A stretch of 20,927 nucleotides of DNA from 2-01-FULL-45-10 sp964433975 (GCA_964433975.1 CAYSSS010000027.1:1-20927), one strand, 5' to 3'; positions 1-8,120 are shown, numbered from the stretch's first letter. Numbers and translations are program-made. The notes: generated by a model not told the origin, from the sequence alone.

Positions 1-54
1 AACGTGTCACCGGTTTTTGAATCAAGCGGCGTTTCGTCCTGGCAGGAGATATAG
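1..54 (+). CDS. C-terminal tail of an upstream gene (partial)
   Basis: The first frame is open from base 1 and stops at TAG 52-54, two bases before the pilM start, so it is the last 17 codons of a gene that begins outside the window. The visible residues read NVSPVFESSGVSSWQEI. A polar tail with an aromatic WQE end just upstream of pilM would suit a minor pseudopilin or other pilus component, but 17 residues are too few to name it. The two-base spacing to pilM suggests co-transcription and translational coupling. Confidence 0.55.
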   Translation, partial: NVSPVFESSGVSSWQEI

Positions 55-56
55 CG

Positions 57-1085
57 GTGAATTTTAATATAGGAAAAAAATTGGATCTGAAGACCAGAAG
101 CAGAGTTGGCCTCGATATAGGCAACTCCTCGGTAAAGATGGTCGAGATCGCCTCATCCGGGGAAAATTTAAGCCTCGTATGCTTGGGGATGAAGAGAGCG
201 TCCGCCACGGTACGGGAACCGCTGATCGAGACCATAAAATCTCTGTCGCGCGAAATAAAGACAACCGCGAAGGATGCCTTTATATCGGTCTCGGGCCCGT
301 CCGTCATAGTGAGATTTATAACGATGCCAAAGATGAGAGACGATGAGCTGAAGAGCGCGGTAAGGTTTGAGGCGGAAAGGCATATACCTTTTTCGATAAA
401 TGAATGTATCGTCGATCACCAGATACTAAAGAAGAACGAGAAGGAGAACAAATTTGATATATTGCTAGTAGCCGCTAAAAAGGACTTCATAATGGAGAGG
501 ATATCTATAGCGGAGGAATGCGGTTTTTCTGTAGGCGCCGTAGATGTCGATGCCTGTGCCCTCGCAAACGCCTTTTTAAGAAATCTCTCCACGGCCTCTT
601 CCGGCAAAACGGCAGCGCTTCTGAATATCGGCGCCTCTCTTACCAATATAGGGATAGTCGCAGACGGGGCGCTATGCTTTACCCGGGACATATCTATAGG
701 CGGAGATGATTTTAACAAGGCAATATCAAAGGCTCTCTCTCTCGATATAAAGACCGTGGAGGAGATAAAGCTCTCTCCCAAGGAACGGCTGCAGGATGTA
801 ATCGCCTGCACTAAGAGCATCATGGGTAACCTGCTTGATGAGACGCGTCTCTCGCTGAATTATTATGAGAACCAGAGCGGGAAAGGCGCGGATGAAATAT
901 ATATATCCGGAGGGTCTTCCGGCATGAATGGCATTGAAACTTTATTCGAAGATGCATTTGAATCAAAACCTATTTTTTGGGATCCCCTGAATTGCCTGGA
1001 TAAGTCCAAGGGCGGTTTTGACGCGGCCCTTATTGAAAAGGCGAAGAGCTCTTTCGCGGTCGCCGTGGGGTTAGCATTAAGGTGA
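57..1085 (+). CDS. pilM: Type IV pilus assembly protein PilM, actin-like ATPase
   Basis: Cytoplasmic actin-fold protein that binds the N-terminal tail of PilN and links the pilus motor side to the inner-membrane PilN/PilO complex. The 342 aa match the family's usual length. The phosphate-1 loop GLDIGNSSVK (residues 18-27) is followed by the usual KMVEI strand, and a second glycine-rich segment with SIGGDDF lies near residue 220. The start is GTG at 57, with GGAG (45-48) eight bases upstream. pilN follows after 10 bases. The order pilM-N-O-P-Q is the standard one and supports the call strongly. The family is known from established type IV pilus work; the role here is inferred from homology and order. 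Confidence 0.95.
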   Translation: MNFNIGKKLDLKTRSRVGLDIGNSSVKMVEIASSGENLSLVCLGMKRASATVREPLIETIKSLSREIKTTAKDAFISVSGPSVIVRFITMPKMRDDELKSAVRFEAERHIPFSINECIVDHQILKKNEKENKFDILLVAAKKDFIMERISIAEECGFSVGAVDVDACALANAFLRNLSTASSGKTAALLNIGASLTNIGIVADGALCFTRDISIGGDDFNKAISKALSLDIKTVEEIKLSPKERLQDVIACTKSIMGNLLDETRLSLNYYENQSGKGADEIYISGGSSGMNGIETLFEDAFESKPIFWDPLNCLDKSKGGFDAALIEKAKSSFAVAVGLALR

Positions 1086-1095
1086 GAAAAAGATT

Positions 1096-1782
1096 ATGAT
1101 AGAGATAAACCTCCTTCCGGAAGAGATAAGGAAGAAGAAGAAACGAGTGGCGCCTAAGATAGACACGGCCGTGGTAAACCTATCGAATTTGCCGCTCACT
1201 AAGATAGCCATGGCGGCAGCCGGAGCTATTTTAGCTATCCAGCTGATACTCTTCGTGATAGGCGTTATAAGCGGCGTGGCATTCAATTCTATGGATCGTA
1301 AGTACAAGAAGATCCTTCCAAAGAAGAATGAAACCCTGCAGCTGAAGGCCAGGGTCGATACCGCCAATAAAAAAGTCGTCGCCATAGACGAACTTATGGT
1401 CAATCGTTTCAGCTGGGCGAAAAAGCTTAACGCCCTGAGCAACTCCATGATCCCCGGCATATGGCTTACGGAGCTGCAGTATGACGAAAAAGTTGCGCCG
1501 GCTCCGAAAACTGCTAAAGCCAATCCCGCCAAGAAGCGCCCAGGCTTAGGCAAACAGGCGCCTGAAAAGGCGATCTCAAGGTATCTTATCATCTCCGGCG
1601 CCGCCTACGGCATGGGCGAGGAAGGGACCGCGCTGATAGGGCGATTTATAAAGAGCTTAAAAGACGACACGGAGTTCTATTCCGATTTCAGCGATATAGA
1701 GCTCGGCACCATCAAGAGAGAGAAGATGGAAGACCAGGAGATAATGACTTTCAAGATAACCTGTTTCTTTAAGGCGGCATGA
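1096..1782 (+). CDS. pilN: Type IV pilus inner-membrane protein PilN
   Basis: Bitopic inner-membrane protein that pairs with PilO and docks PilM. The diagnostic INLLP motif lies at residues 4-8, followed by a basic KKKK stretch, a single hydrophobic transmembrane segment at about residues 35-60 and a periplasmic remainder. At 228 aa it is somewhat longer than many PilN proteins. The extra length may be a Lys/Ala/Pro-rich loop around residues 134-155 (APAPKTAKANPAKKRP) that interrupts the periplasmic fold. ATG 1096 is preceded by GGTGAG at the pilM stop. The stop codon overlaps the pilO start (ATGA). Confidence 0.93.
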   Translation: MIEINLLPEEIRKKKKRVAPKIDTAVVNLSNLPLTKIAMAAAGAILAIQLILFVIGVISGVAFNSMDRKYKKILPKKNETLQLKARVDTANKKVVAIDELMVNRFSWAKKLNALSNSMIPGIWLTELQYDEKVAPAPKTAKANPAKKRPGLGKQAPEKAISRYLIISGAAYGMGEEGTALIGRFIKSLKDDTEFYSDFSDIELGTIKREKMEDQEIMTFKITCFFKAA

Positions 1783-2402
1783 TGAGTGTAATGAACGATC
1801 TTAAAAACTTTGACTTCAAGGGCATAGATCTGAAAGATCAACGCACGCAAATCCTATTATTGGTCGTGCTTGTGACTCTAATAGTCGCTGTTCTCTATCT
1901 ATCTTTTGTTTTCGTTCCGCAGGTTGTGAGGGTCTTTAAGCTGACCGCCGACACCGCCAAGATGAGGTCACAGCTGAATTCCGCCCGGGTTGTGATAGGA
2001 AGTTTTGAAAAGATGAATAAAGATCTTGAGGAGCAGAGCCAGAAGGTCGAATCTTACGAGAAGAAGCTTCCGGCCGAGCAGGAGATACCTGCCCTTCTGG
2101 AAAACCTTTCGAATATTGCGAGGGGCTCAAATATAAAGATAATAGGTATAGCGCCGGTGATGTCATACTTCTTCAGGGATGATAAGAGCGTGAAGGAGGG
2201 CCAGATATACCGGGAGATACCAATATTGATAACCGCTAAGTCCGGCTATCATGAACTCGGTAGCTTCCTGGACAAGCTGGAGAATTCGGACAGATTCATG
2301 AAGGCGGCCGATATAGATATCAAATCCAATAAGGCAAGCCCTAATAAACATGATGTGGAGCTCTTGGTCTCCACGTACGTACTGCTCACGGAAAATAAAT
2401 AG
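1779..2402 (+). CDS. pilO: Type IV pilus inner-membrane protein PilO
   Basis: Partner of PilN in the inner-membrane alignment complex. It has a short cytoplasmic N-terminus, one transmembrane helix at about residues 25-48, a coiled-coil-prone stretch with many charged residues at about 60-100 (KMNKDLEEQSQKVESYEKKL) and a C-terminal ferredoxin-like periplasmic domain. The 207 aa are typical of the family. The start is ambiguous among ATG 1779, 1782 and 1791; the AAGGCGG at 1771-1777 lies in the end of pilN. The four-base overlap with pilN points to translational coupling. Position between pilN and pilP makes the assignment firm despite low sequence conservation in this family. Confidence 0.92.
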   Translation: MMSVMNDLKNFDFKGIDLKDQRTQILLLVVLVTLIVAVLYLSFVFVPQVVRVFKLTADTAKMRSQLNSARVVIGSFEKMNKDLEEQSQKVESYEKKLPAEQEIPALLENLSNIARGSNIKIIGIAPVMSYFFRDDKSVKEGQIYREIPILITAKSGYHELGSFLDKLENSDRFMKAADIDIKSNKASPNKHDVELLVSTYVLLTENK

Positions 2403-2406
2403 TGCT

Positions 2407-2784
2407 ATGAAGAGAAAAAAAGTGTATATTACGGGTGTAATGGTTGCGGCCGTGCTCTTGAATCTGGCACCGGGCCCGGTATTCGGTTATGAATCTAAAG
2501 GCAAGCGCGACCCGTTCATTCCGCTTGTGGGCCAGGATAAAGGTCGCAGCTCGGGCGGGCTCCAGGGGATAATTTCCGTTAATGACGTTTTTCTCGAAGG
2601 TATAGCGATGGGGTCTTCCGGAAAGAATGTGGCTATATTGAACGGGCAGATGGTGAAAGAGAAGGATAAGTTCGGCCTTCTGGAGATAAAGAAGATCGCT
2701 AAAAAGACCGTCGAGATTTCGATCGATGGGAAAGTCCATACATTAAGCTTGCAGGACGAAAAAGGAAATAGAGTTGGTGGGTAA
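2407..2784 (+). CDS. pilP: Type IV pilus assembly protein PilP
   Basis: Small periplasmic protein that connects the PilN/PilO complex to the PilQ secretin. The reading frame is open from 2350, but the realistic start is ATG 2407, which gives 125 aa with a signal peptide (MKRKKVYITG then a hydrophobic run to about residue 27). The family hallmark RDPFIPL follows directly after the predicted signal peptide. Many PilP proteins are lipoproteins; no lipobox cysteine is visible here, so this one is probably soluble or anchored by an uncleaved signal. Its end overlaps the first pilQ start by 11 bases. Confidence 0.88.
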   Translation: MKRKKVYITGVMVAAVLLNLAPGPVFGYESKGKRDPFIPLVGQDKGRSSGGLQGIISVNDVFLEGIAMGSSGKNVAILNGQMVKEKDKFGLLEIKKIAKKTVEISIDGKVHTLSLQDEKGNRVGG

Positions 2785-4408
2785 GAGACTGATCTATAGG
2801 ATATCCATAGCATTCATCGTGATGGCTTTTTTGTCCTTGAACGGTATAGCTGCCGACGAAAAGAGCGCGGTTGATACCAATCTTCCCAAAGTAGAATCTC
2901 CTGAGCCGGTTCAACCTCCGGCAGGGGACGCTTCTTCCTCCGAAGTTCCCGCAGAAGAAGAGCCCGCCCAGCTAAAACCGGGTAATATCACTGTAAACTT
3001 CAAAGGCGCCGATATCAGGACGGTCCTTTCGTATATATCGGAGGTGGCCGGAGTGGATGTGATCGCGGCTCCCGATGTCAAGGGTATCATAGACCTTAAG
3101 CTTAATGATAAGCCATGGAAGGTCGCGCTGGACATCATAGTGCGGAATTACGGTTTCGCTTACGAGAGGAACGGAGATATTATAAGGGTAGTTACGCTGG
3201 ATAAACTAAAGCAGGAAGAGGCCGTGACGCAGGCGTTCTCCCTCAATTACGGCAAGGCCAAAGAGATCGTGGGAGCCGTCGAAGACATGGTGGGAGACAG
3301 GGGCAGCGTCCTGTACGATGACAGGACCAATATGGTCCTGGTGACCGACATACCGACCAACGTCTATAAGATCGGCCAGATAATACAGAGGCTCGATAGG
3401 GAGACCGACCAGGTTCTAATAGAGGCAAGGGTCCTGGAGACGGTATTGAGCGATGACGAGAGGATGGGGATAGACTGGAACATCAGGATCGCGGCAACGG
3501 GTGCCAAGAGGCCTATAACGTTCCCGTTTGATTATTTTGATGTGGATAATAAGCTTCTCGATAAATTTTCGCCTTTGGTACAATCAGGGACACCGGCTGC
3601 TGCCGTAGCCGGCGCCGGTGGTACTCAAACTTCCACGCTTGGTAAATATCCTTTGGGCGCCGATGGCCTTGGCAGTCGAAGTAAGGGTTTCCCGTATGTC
3701 GACTATACCCAGGATATCTTCAAAAATACTTTCACATTCGGCACACTTGATTTCTCACAGTTCAGAGCTGTGCTGGAGATGATAAAAAAGCGCGCCGATA
3801 CCAATGTGGTCTCAAATCCCCGCATAGCTACGCTCAACAATAATCCCGCGTATATAATAGTGGGTCAGACCATAAATATGCCAAAGTATGAAAGGAACTC
3901 CACTACCGGCATGATGGAGGTCTCCGGCTATGACGCTAAGGACCTGGGTATTAAGTTAAAGGTGACGCCCCACATAAATGAGAAGGGAGAGATCACCGTA
4001 GACATCGCCCCCGAAATAAGCGATTTTTTAAGATATGACACCCTCGATGCCAGGGCCGGTATCGTCGCCCCTGTGTTCTCTTCCCGTCAGGCGAATACCA
4101 AGGTCATGATAAGGGATCAGGACACCATATTCATCGGCGGGATGATAAAAGAGAGTATGGTCGACGTCAAGAAACCTATCCCGTTCTTGGGCGATCTCTT
4201 GGGGGACGTCCCTTTCTTGGGGCTCTTGGTCTCTAAAAAGGAGAAGGTGAAGCAGAAGGTCGAGCTCATATTCTTTATCACGGTGAAGCTGATGAAGGCC
4301 GGAAAAAAATTGAAGGATGTGCCTTTGGCTGAGAAGGCCTACAAACCTAATTACGATTATAACCAGAAGACGTGGCAGGAGACGGTTAAGAAGAGAAGGA
4401 TTAGATAG
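2774..4408 (+). CDS. pilQ: Type IV pilus secretin PilQ, copy 1
   Basis: Outer-membrane secretin through which the pilus fibre passes. In order: signal peptide (1-26), Pro/Glu/Ala-rich linker (27-69), STN/N0 domain (about 70-142, starting NITVNFKGADIRTVLSYISE), N1 domain (about 150-215), an Ala/Gly-rich variable insert (270-300) and the secretin beta-barrel domain (about 340-510) with VVSNPRIATLNN, the GQT segment and the VPFLGLL signature near 479-485. No AMIN domain is present. The start is TTG 2774 or GTG 2777, after AAAGGA at 2761-2766, inside the pilP end. It is followed at once by a second secretin gene of exactly equal length (544 aa). Confidence 0.94.
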   Translation: MVGKRLIYRISIAFIVMAFLSLNGIAADEKSAVDTNLPKVESPEPVQPPAGDASSSEVPAEEEPAQLKPGNITVNFKGADIRTVLSYISEVAGVDVIAAPDVKGIIDLKLNDKPWKVALDIIVRNYGFAYERNGDIIRVVTLDKLKQEEAVTQAFSLNYGKAKEIVGAVEDMVGDRGSVLYDDRTNMVLVTDIPTNVYKIGQIIQRLDRETDQVLIEARVLETVLSDDERMGIDWNIRIAATGAKRPITFPFDYFDVDNKLLDKFSPLVQSGTPAAAVAGAGGTQTSTLGKYPLGADGLGSRSKGFPYVDYTQDIFKNTFTFGTLDFSQFRAVLEMIKKRADTNVVSNPRIATLNNNPAYIIVGQTINMPKYERNSTTGMMEVSGYDAKDLGIKLKVTPHINEKGEITVDIAPEISDFLRYDTLDARAGIVAPVFSSRQANTKVMIRDQDTIFIGGMIKESMVDVKKPIPFLGDLLGDVPFLGLLVSKKEKVKQKVELIFFITVKLMKAGKKLKDVPLAEKAYKPNYDYNQKTWQETVKKRRIR

Positions 4409-4443
4409 AGAATAGGGAATAGTGAATAGAGAATAGGGAATAG
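4409..4443 (+). repeat. Tandem 7-bp repeat between the two secretin genes
   Basis: Five perfect NGAATAG units (AGAATAG, GGAATAG, TGAATAG, AGAATAG, GGAATAG) run from the first base after the copy 1 stop to two bases before the copy 2 ATG. Degenerate units flank both ends (TAGATAG 4402-4408, GGATGAG 4444-4450). The repeat fills the whole spacer, and its purine-rich last units lie where the Shine-Dalgarno of copy 2 should be, so repeat number could affect initiation. The regulatory role is inference. Confidence 0.85.
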
Positions 4444-4445
4444 GG

Positions 4446-6080
4446 ATGAGATACGGACATAAGATACTAATACTGACAACAGCGCTTATGGCGATGCCTT
4501 TTGTTCTCCTTGCTTTAGAGGAGACCAAAGACGCAAAGTCTTCTCAAATAGAGGCCCCTGCGGTAGAAGCCCTGAAGGCAGAGGAGCCGAAGAGAGAGGT
4601 GAAGGAGCCTATCCCGCCGGCAGCGCCTTCCGAAGAAGAGAACCAGATCGCTCAGGGGAATATTACGGTAAATTTCAAGAACGCCGACATAAGGACGGTG
4701 CTTTCGTATATATCGGAAGTGGCCGGCGTAGATATAGTGGTCGCCCCGGACGTTAAGGGCGTGATAGACTTGAGGCTTACCGACAAGCCATGGAAGGTCG
4801 CTCTCGACGTTATAGTCAGGAATTACGGTTTCGCCTACGAAAGGCAGGGCGACATAATCCGCGTGGTGACGCTCGACAAGTTGAAGCAGGAGGAGGTCAT
4901 CACACAGGCGATGAGCCTCAATTACGGCAAGGCCAAGGACCTTGTGGCCTCCATCAAGAAGATAATCTCTTCCCGCGGCAAAGTGAAATATGACGACAGG
5001 ACCAATATGCTTATCGTAACCGACATTCCCACGAACGTATACAGAGTCGCTCAGATATTGGAAAAGTTGGATAAAGAGACCGAGCAGGTCCTGATAGAGG
5101 CCAGGATCATAGAGACGGTATTGGGCGACGACGAGAAGATAGGGATAGACTGGAACGTGAAGTTTGAAGTGAGCGGCGCCAAGAGGCCCACTACGTTCCC
5201 TTTCGACTATTTTAAATCGGATAGTAAGTTACTAGAGAAATACACGCCCTTGGTACAGACAGGGGTGGAAGTAACTACGCAAGACGTTGGTGGGCAGACG
5301 TCAACTCAAACTCCGACAGCTTATCCCACAACGCCACCAGCTACCGCTTCCGCAAAGGGATTTCCGTTTGTCGATTATTCCCAGGAAATATTTAAGGACA
5401 CTTTCAGTTTTGGCACACTCGATTTTTCGCAGTTCAGCGCGGTTCTCGAACTACTAAAGCAGAGAGCCCAGACCAACGTAGTATCGAATCCACGCATAGC
5501 TACGTTGAATAACAGCGAGGCGAATATATTGGTAGGCCAGACTCTCAATATGCCCAAGTATGAGAGGAATTCTATTACCGGGAAGATCGAGATAACCGGT
5601 TATGAAGCGAAGGATCTCGGCATAAAGCTTAAAGTAACTCCGCACATTAACGATAAGGGCGAAATAGTCGTGGACATAGTCCCTGAGATAAGTGATCTCT
5701 TAAGGTACGATACGATCGATGCCGCCAACGGCATCGTTGCGCCTGTATTCACTTCCAGGCAGGCGAATACAAAAGTTATGATCTCCGATGGCGACACCAT
5801 CTTTATCGGCGGCCTCATAAAAGAGAGGGTTATTGACGGAAAAAATACGCTTCCGATAATAGGGGATATGCTGGGAAACGTGCCTTTTGTGGGATTGTTG
5901 TTCAACAAGAAGGAGAAACAGAAGCAGAAGGTGGAGCTTATATTCTTCGTGACCGTCAAGATCATGAAGAAAGATAAGCTTCTATCCGATGTTCCGCTCG
6001 CCGATAAATCATACGCGCCCAATTACGAATTGAGCCAGGAAGAGTGGCAGAAGACGGTTAAGAAGAGAAAGATAAAGTAG
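4446..6080 (+). CDS. pilQ: Type IV pilus secretin PilQ, copy 2 (tandem paralogue)
   Basis: A second complete secretin of 544 aa with the same domain order as copy 1: signal peptide (1-23), acidic/Pro linker, N0 domain from about residue 71, N1, variable insert and secretin domain ending in VPFVGLLFNKKEKQKQKVE. By eye the N0, N1 and barrel regions are roughly 70% identical to copy 1. The signal peptide, linker and the insert near 270-300 differ freely (Thr/Pro-rich here, Ala/Gly-rich in copy 1). Synonymous sites have drifted widely, so the duplication is old and both copies look maintained. ATG 4446 is preceded by purine-rich repeat sequence. It could be a second subunit of a mixed secretin ring or serve a second pilus or secretion system. 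Confidence 0.93.
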   Translation: MRYGHKILILTTALMAMPFVLLALEETKDAKSSQIEAPAVEALKAEEPKREVKEPIPPAAPSEEENQIAQGNITVNFKNADIRTVLSYISEVAGVDIVVAPDVKGVIDLRLTDKPWKVALDVIVRNYGFAYERQGDIIRVVTLDKLKQEEVITQAMSLNYGKAKDLVASIKKIISSRGKVKYDDRTNMLIVTDIPTNVYRVAQILEKLDKETEQVLIEARIIETVLGDDEKIGIDWNVKFEVSGAKRPTTFPFDYFKSDSKLLEKYTPLVQTGVEVTTQDVGGQTSTQTPTAYPTTPPATASAKGFPFVDYSQEIFKDTFSFGTLDFSQFSAVLELLKQRAQTNVVSNPRIATLNNSEANILVGQTLNMPKYERNSITGKIEITGYEAKDLGIKLKVTPHINDKGEIVVDIVPEISDLLRYDTIDAANGIVAPVFTSRQANTKVMISDGDTIFIGGLIKERVIDGKNTLPIIGDMLGNVPFVGLLFNKKEKQKQKVELIFFVTVKIMKKDKLLSDVPLADKSYAPNYELSQEEWQKTVKKRKIK

Positions 6081-6083
6081 ATA

Positions 6084-6383
6084 TTGAAGATAGGTTCGAC
6101 TTTTCAAAAGAGAGGCGATATGAGATTCATATCTCATCTCGACCTCATGAGGTTGTTCCAGAGAGCCCTGCGCAGAGCCAACCTGCCTGTTGCGATAACC
6201 CAGGGTTTCAGCCCGCGCTTAAAGATAAGTATCGATAGAGCCTTAAAGCTGGGGCTGGAGAGCCTGGACGAGAAATTGACTCTTCATATGTCGAAGCCCG
6301 TCGAGCCCGCTCTATTTGTTGAATTGTTGAATAAAAATCTGCCCACGGGCGTCAGGATAGCCAAGGCAGAAGAGATAGGATAG
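6084..6383 (+). CDS. Short DUF2344 (TIGR03936) radical-SAM-associated protein
   Basis: The 99 aa match the N-terminal half of the DUF2344/TIGR03936 family: F-x-KRGDMRFISHLDLMRLFQ, RALRRANLPVA, then QGFSPRLKIS and LKLGLESLDE. The family is usually about 200 residues and is fused to, or encoded beside, a radical SAM protein (TIGR03960) just upstream of rng. Here the radical SAM partner is absent from the window and the C-terminal half is missing, since rng begins three bases after the stop. The start is probably TTG 6084; ATG 6120 would cut into the conserved core. The biochemical role is not established, and reduced function is possible. Confidence 0.78.
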   Translation: MKIGSTFQKRGDMRFISHLDLMRLFQRALRRANLPVAITQGFSPRLKISIDRALKLGLESLDEKLTLHMSKPVEPALFVELLNKNLPTGVRIAKAEEIG

Positions 6384-6386
6384 ATC

Positions 6387-7892
6387 ATGTCGAGAGAGAT
6401 ATATATCAATGTGGAGCAGCACGAAAAACGCGTCGCGGTCCTGGACAACAAAAAGATAGAAGAGTTCTATATAGAGAGGACCGACACAGTTAACCTCGTA
6501 GGAAATGTCTACAAGGGTAAAGTAGAATCGGTTTTGCCGGGAATAGAGGCTGCCTTCGTAAATATAGGCCTCGAGAAGAACGGATTTCTCTATGTTACGG
6601 ACGTCGAGAAGGACGTTTCGGACTTCGACCGCCTACTGGGCGAAGAGGGCGGTGAGAATCAGGATAAGAGGGATGATCGTAAGAAGCAGTCGATAGCCAC
6701 GATGTTGAAGAAGGGTGACGAGGTCCTGGTGCAGGTCGTAAAAGAACCGATCAGCACCAAGGGCGCCAGGCTCACGGCCCACATATCCATTCCGGGCAGG
6801 TTTCTCGTACTGATGCCTTTCGATAACCGCATAGGGCTCTCAAAGAGGATAGAGGACCATAAAGAACGCGACAGGATCCGCAAGATCATCGAGGAGCTGA
6901 AGCTTCCCAAAGATATAGGCTTCATAGTGAGAACGGCCGCTATCGGAGCGAGTCAAAAAGATTTTTTTCGCGAGACACGATATCTGATCAGGCTATGGCA
7001 GCATATAAAGTATAAGACCAGGAAGGCAAAACCCCCTCAGTTGATCCACCAGGAATACGATCTTATTCTGAGGACAACCCGGGATAACTTCACAGAAGCT
7101 ACCACAAGATTAGAGGTGGACTCCAGGAACGATTATAAGAGGATATCAAAATTCCTAAAGATGACCTCGCCGCAGTTGAGGAGTAGATTAAGGCTCTATA
7201 CCGATAGAATGCCCATATTCGAAAAATATGATGTCGAGAGGCAGATAGAAAAGATATACAACAGGATAATACAGCTTAAATCGGGCGGATACCTGGTATT
7301 TGACGAGACCGAGAGCCTGGTGGCCATCGACGTCAACTCCGGTAAGTCGGTTGGACACAGGAATCTGGAGGAGACGGCCTTTCGAACAAACCTGGAAGCC
7401 GCCAGTGAGGTACCGCGCCAGCTCAGGCTTCGCGATATAGGCGGCATCATAATCATAGATTTCATAGATATGGAATTCGGGGGTCACAGGAAGTCCGTGG
7501 TCAAGACCCTTGAAAAGGCGCTTGAGGACGATAAGGCCAAGACCAAGATACTGAATATATCGAGCATAGGCCTTGTTGAGATGACGCGCCAGAGAGCTAG
7601 GCGTAGCATAGAGGCCAAGAGCTACCAGAGATGCCCCTATTGCGGCGGCAGGGGCACCATAAAGTCGCCATCCACCGTATCTACCAATCTTGCGCGGCAG
7701 CTCACGCGTATACTATCCGTCACGAGAGCTCACGAGGTATTCGTTTCGCTGCACCCCGAGGTCGCTTCATATGTGGTAGCGCCCGAGAGGAACATGATAA
7801 AGCAGCTTGAAAGGCGCTTCAGGAAGTACATCCGCCTGATCGAAGACCCTAACCAGCACATGGAAGAGATAAAGATCGACGAGAAGAAGTAA
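6387..7892 (+). CDS. rng: Ribonuclease G/E family endoribonuclease
   Basis: Single-strand-specific endoribonuclease for rRNA maturation and mRNA turnover. The 501 aa suit RNase G, which lacks the long RNase E C-terminal scaffold. An N-terminal S1 domain (about 35-135, with KGKVESVLPGIEAAFVNIG) is followed by the DNase I-like catalytic domain. Metal-binding aspartates are D315 in AIDVNSGK and D358 in IIIIDFIDM. The zinc-link CPYCGGRG (C416, C419) marks the dimer interface. AGAGATAGGA at 6371-6380 is the Shine-Dalgarno for ATG 6387. The order DUF2344-rng-rplU-rpmA-obgE is a conserved bacterial arrangement. Confidence 0.95.
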   Translation: MSREIYINVEQHEKRVAVLDNKKIEEFYIERTDTVNLVGNVYKGKVESVLPGIEAAFVNIGLEKNGFLYVTDVEKDVSDFDRLLGEEGGENQDKRDDRKKQSIATMLKKGDEVLVQVVKEPISTKGARLTAHISIPGRFLVLMPFDNRIGLSKRIEDHKERDRIRKIIEELKLPKDIGFIVRTAAIGASQKDFFRETRYLIRLWQHIKYKTRKAKPPQLIHQEYDLILRTTRDNFTEATTRLEVDSRNDYKRISKFLKMTSPQLRSRLRLYTDRMPIFEKYDVERQIEKIYNRIIQLKSGGYLVFDETESLVAIDVNSGKSVGHRNLEETAFRTNLEAASEVPRQLRLRDIGGIIIIDFIDMEFGGHRKSVVKTLEKALEDDKAKTKILNISSIGLVEMTRQRARRSIEAKSYQRCPYCGGRGTIKSPSTVSTNLARQLTRILSVTRAHEVFVSLHPEVASYVVAPERNMIKQLERRFRKYIRLIEDPNQHMEEIKIDEKK

Positions 7893-7919
7893 GGAAATTC
7901 TCGGTTTTTCCAACGAAAG

Positions 7920-8120
7920 GCAGGCATCGACCTTGCGGTCTCCCGCCTTCCGCGGACATAAATTTACATTGGGCATGTAAATTTATTCGGAAAAATTTTG
8001 ATGGCCGTCCAACCTGCCAACAATAAATAGCTTGTGCAGTTTGTCCGGCCGTTCTGTATCGCCCCAATGTATCAAAATTTTTAACGCCGCTTCAGGCGGC
8101 AGCCCGCAAGGTCTGCCTGC
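7920..8120 (+). mobile_element. 201-bp non-coding inverted-repeat element (MITE-like)
   Basis: The ends are inverted repeats: left 7920-7938 (GCAGGCATCGACCTTGCGG) and right 8104-8120 (CCGCAAGGTCTGCCTGC). They match completely except for a two-base TC insertion in the left arm. Each end is followed inward by a mini-hairpin (CCGC at 7943-7946 with GCGG at 7952-7955; GCCGC at 8086-8090 with GCGGC at 8096-8100). Further inward is a 12-bp inverted repeat, AAAAATTTTGAT at 7991-8002 with its complement at 8071-8082. No ORF with coding character lies inside, so any transposition would be in trans. A related half-copy ends the window (20867-20927). A structured RNA is the alternative reading. Confidence 0.6.
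7958..7986 (+). repeat. Perfect 12-bp hairpin inside the repeat element
   Basis: ATAAATTTACAT (7958-7969) and ATGTAAATTTAT (7975-7986) are perfect complements around the loop TGGGC (7970-7974). No T-run follows, so it is not an ordinary intrinsic terminator for rng. The same position in the window-end copy carries a hairpin with a different stem and the loop TAGGC. Confidence 0.8.

Noticed and set aside
2350..2406. Upstream ATG extending pilP by 19 residues
   Set aside because: This segment overlaps the pilO end in another frame, and the signal peptide begins cleanly at ATG 2407.
4409..4443. CRISPR-like array
   Set aside because: The units are 7 bp and contiguous, with no spacers and no cas genes.
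7849..8067. Minus-strand frames in the rng-rplU gap
   Set aside because: They overlap the inverted-repeat element and rng, and have no conserved motif or ribosome site.
7920..8120. Integron attC-type sites for the stem-swapped hairpins
   Set aside because: There are no integrase, cassette structure or recognisable core sites; the hairpins are also much shorter than attC.
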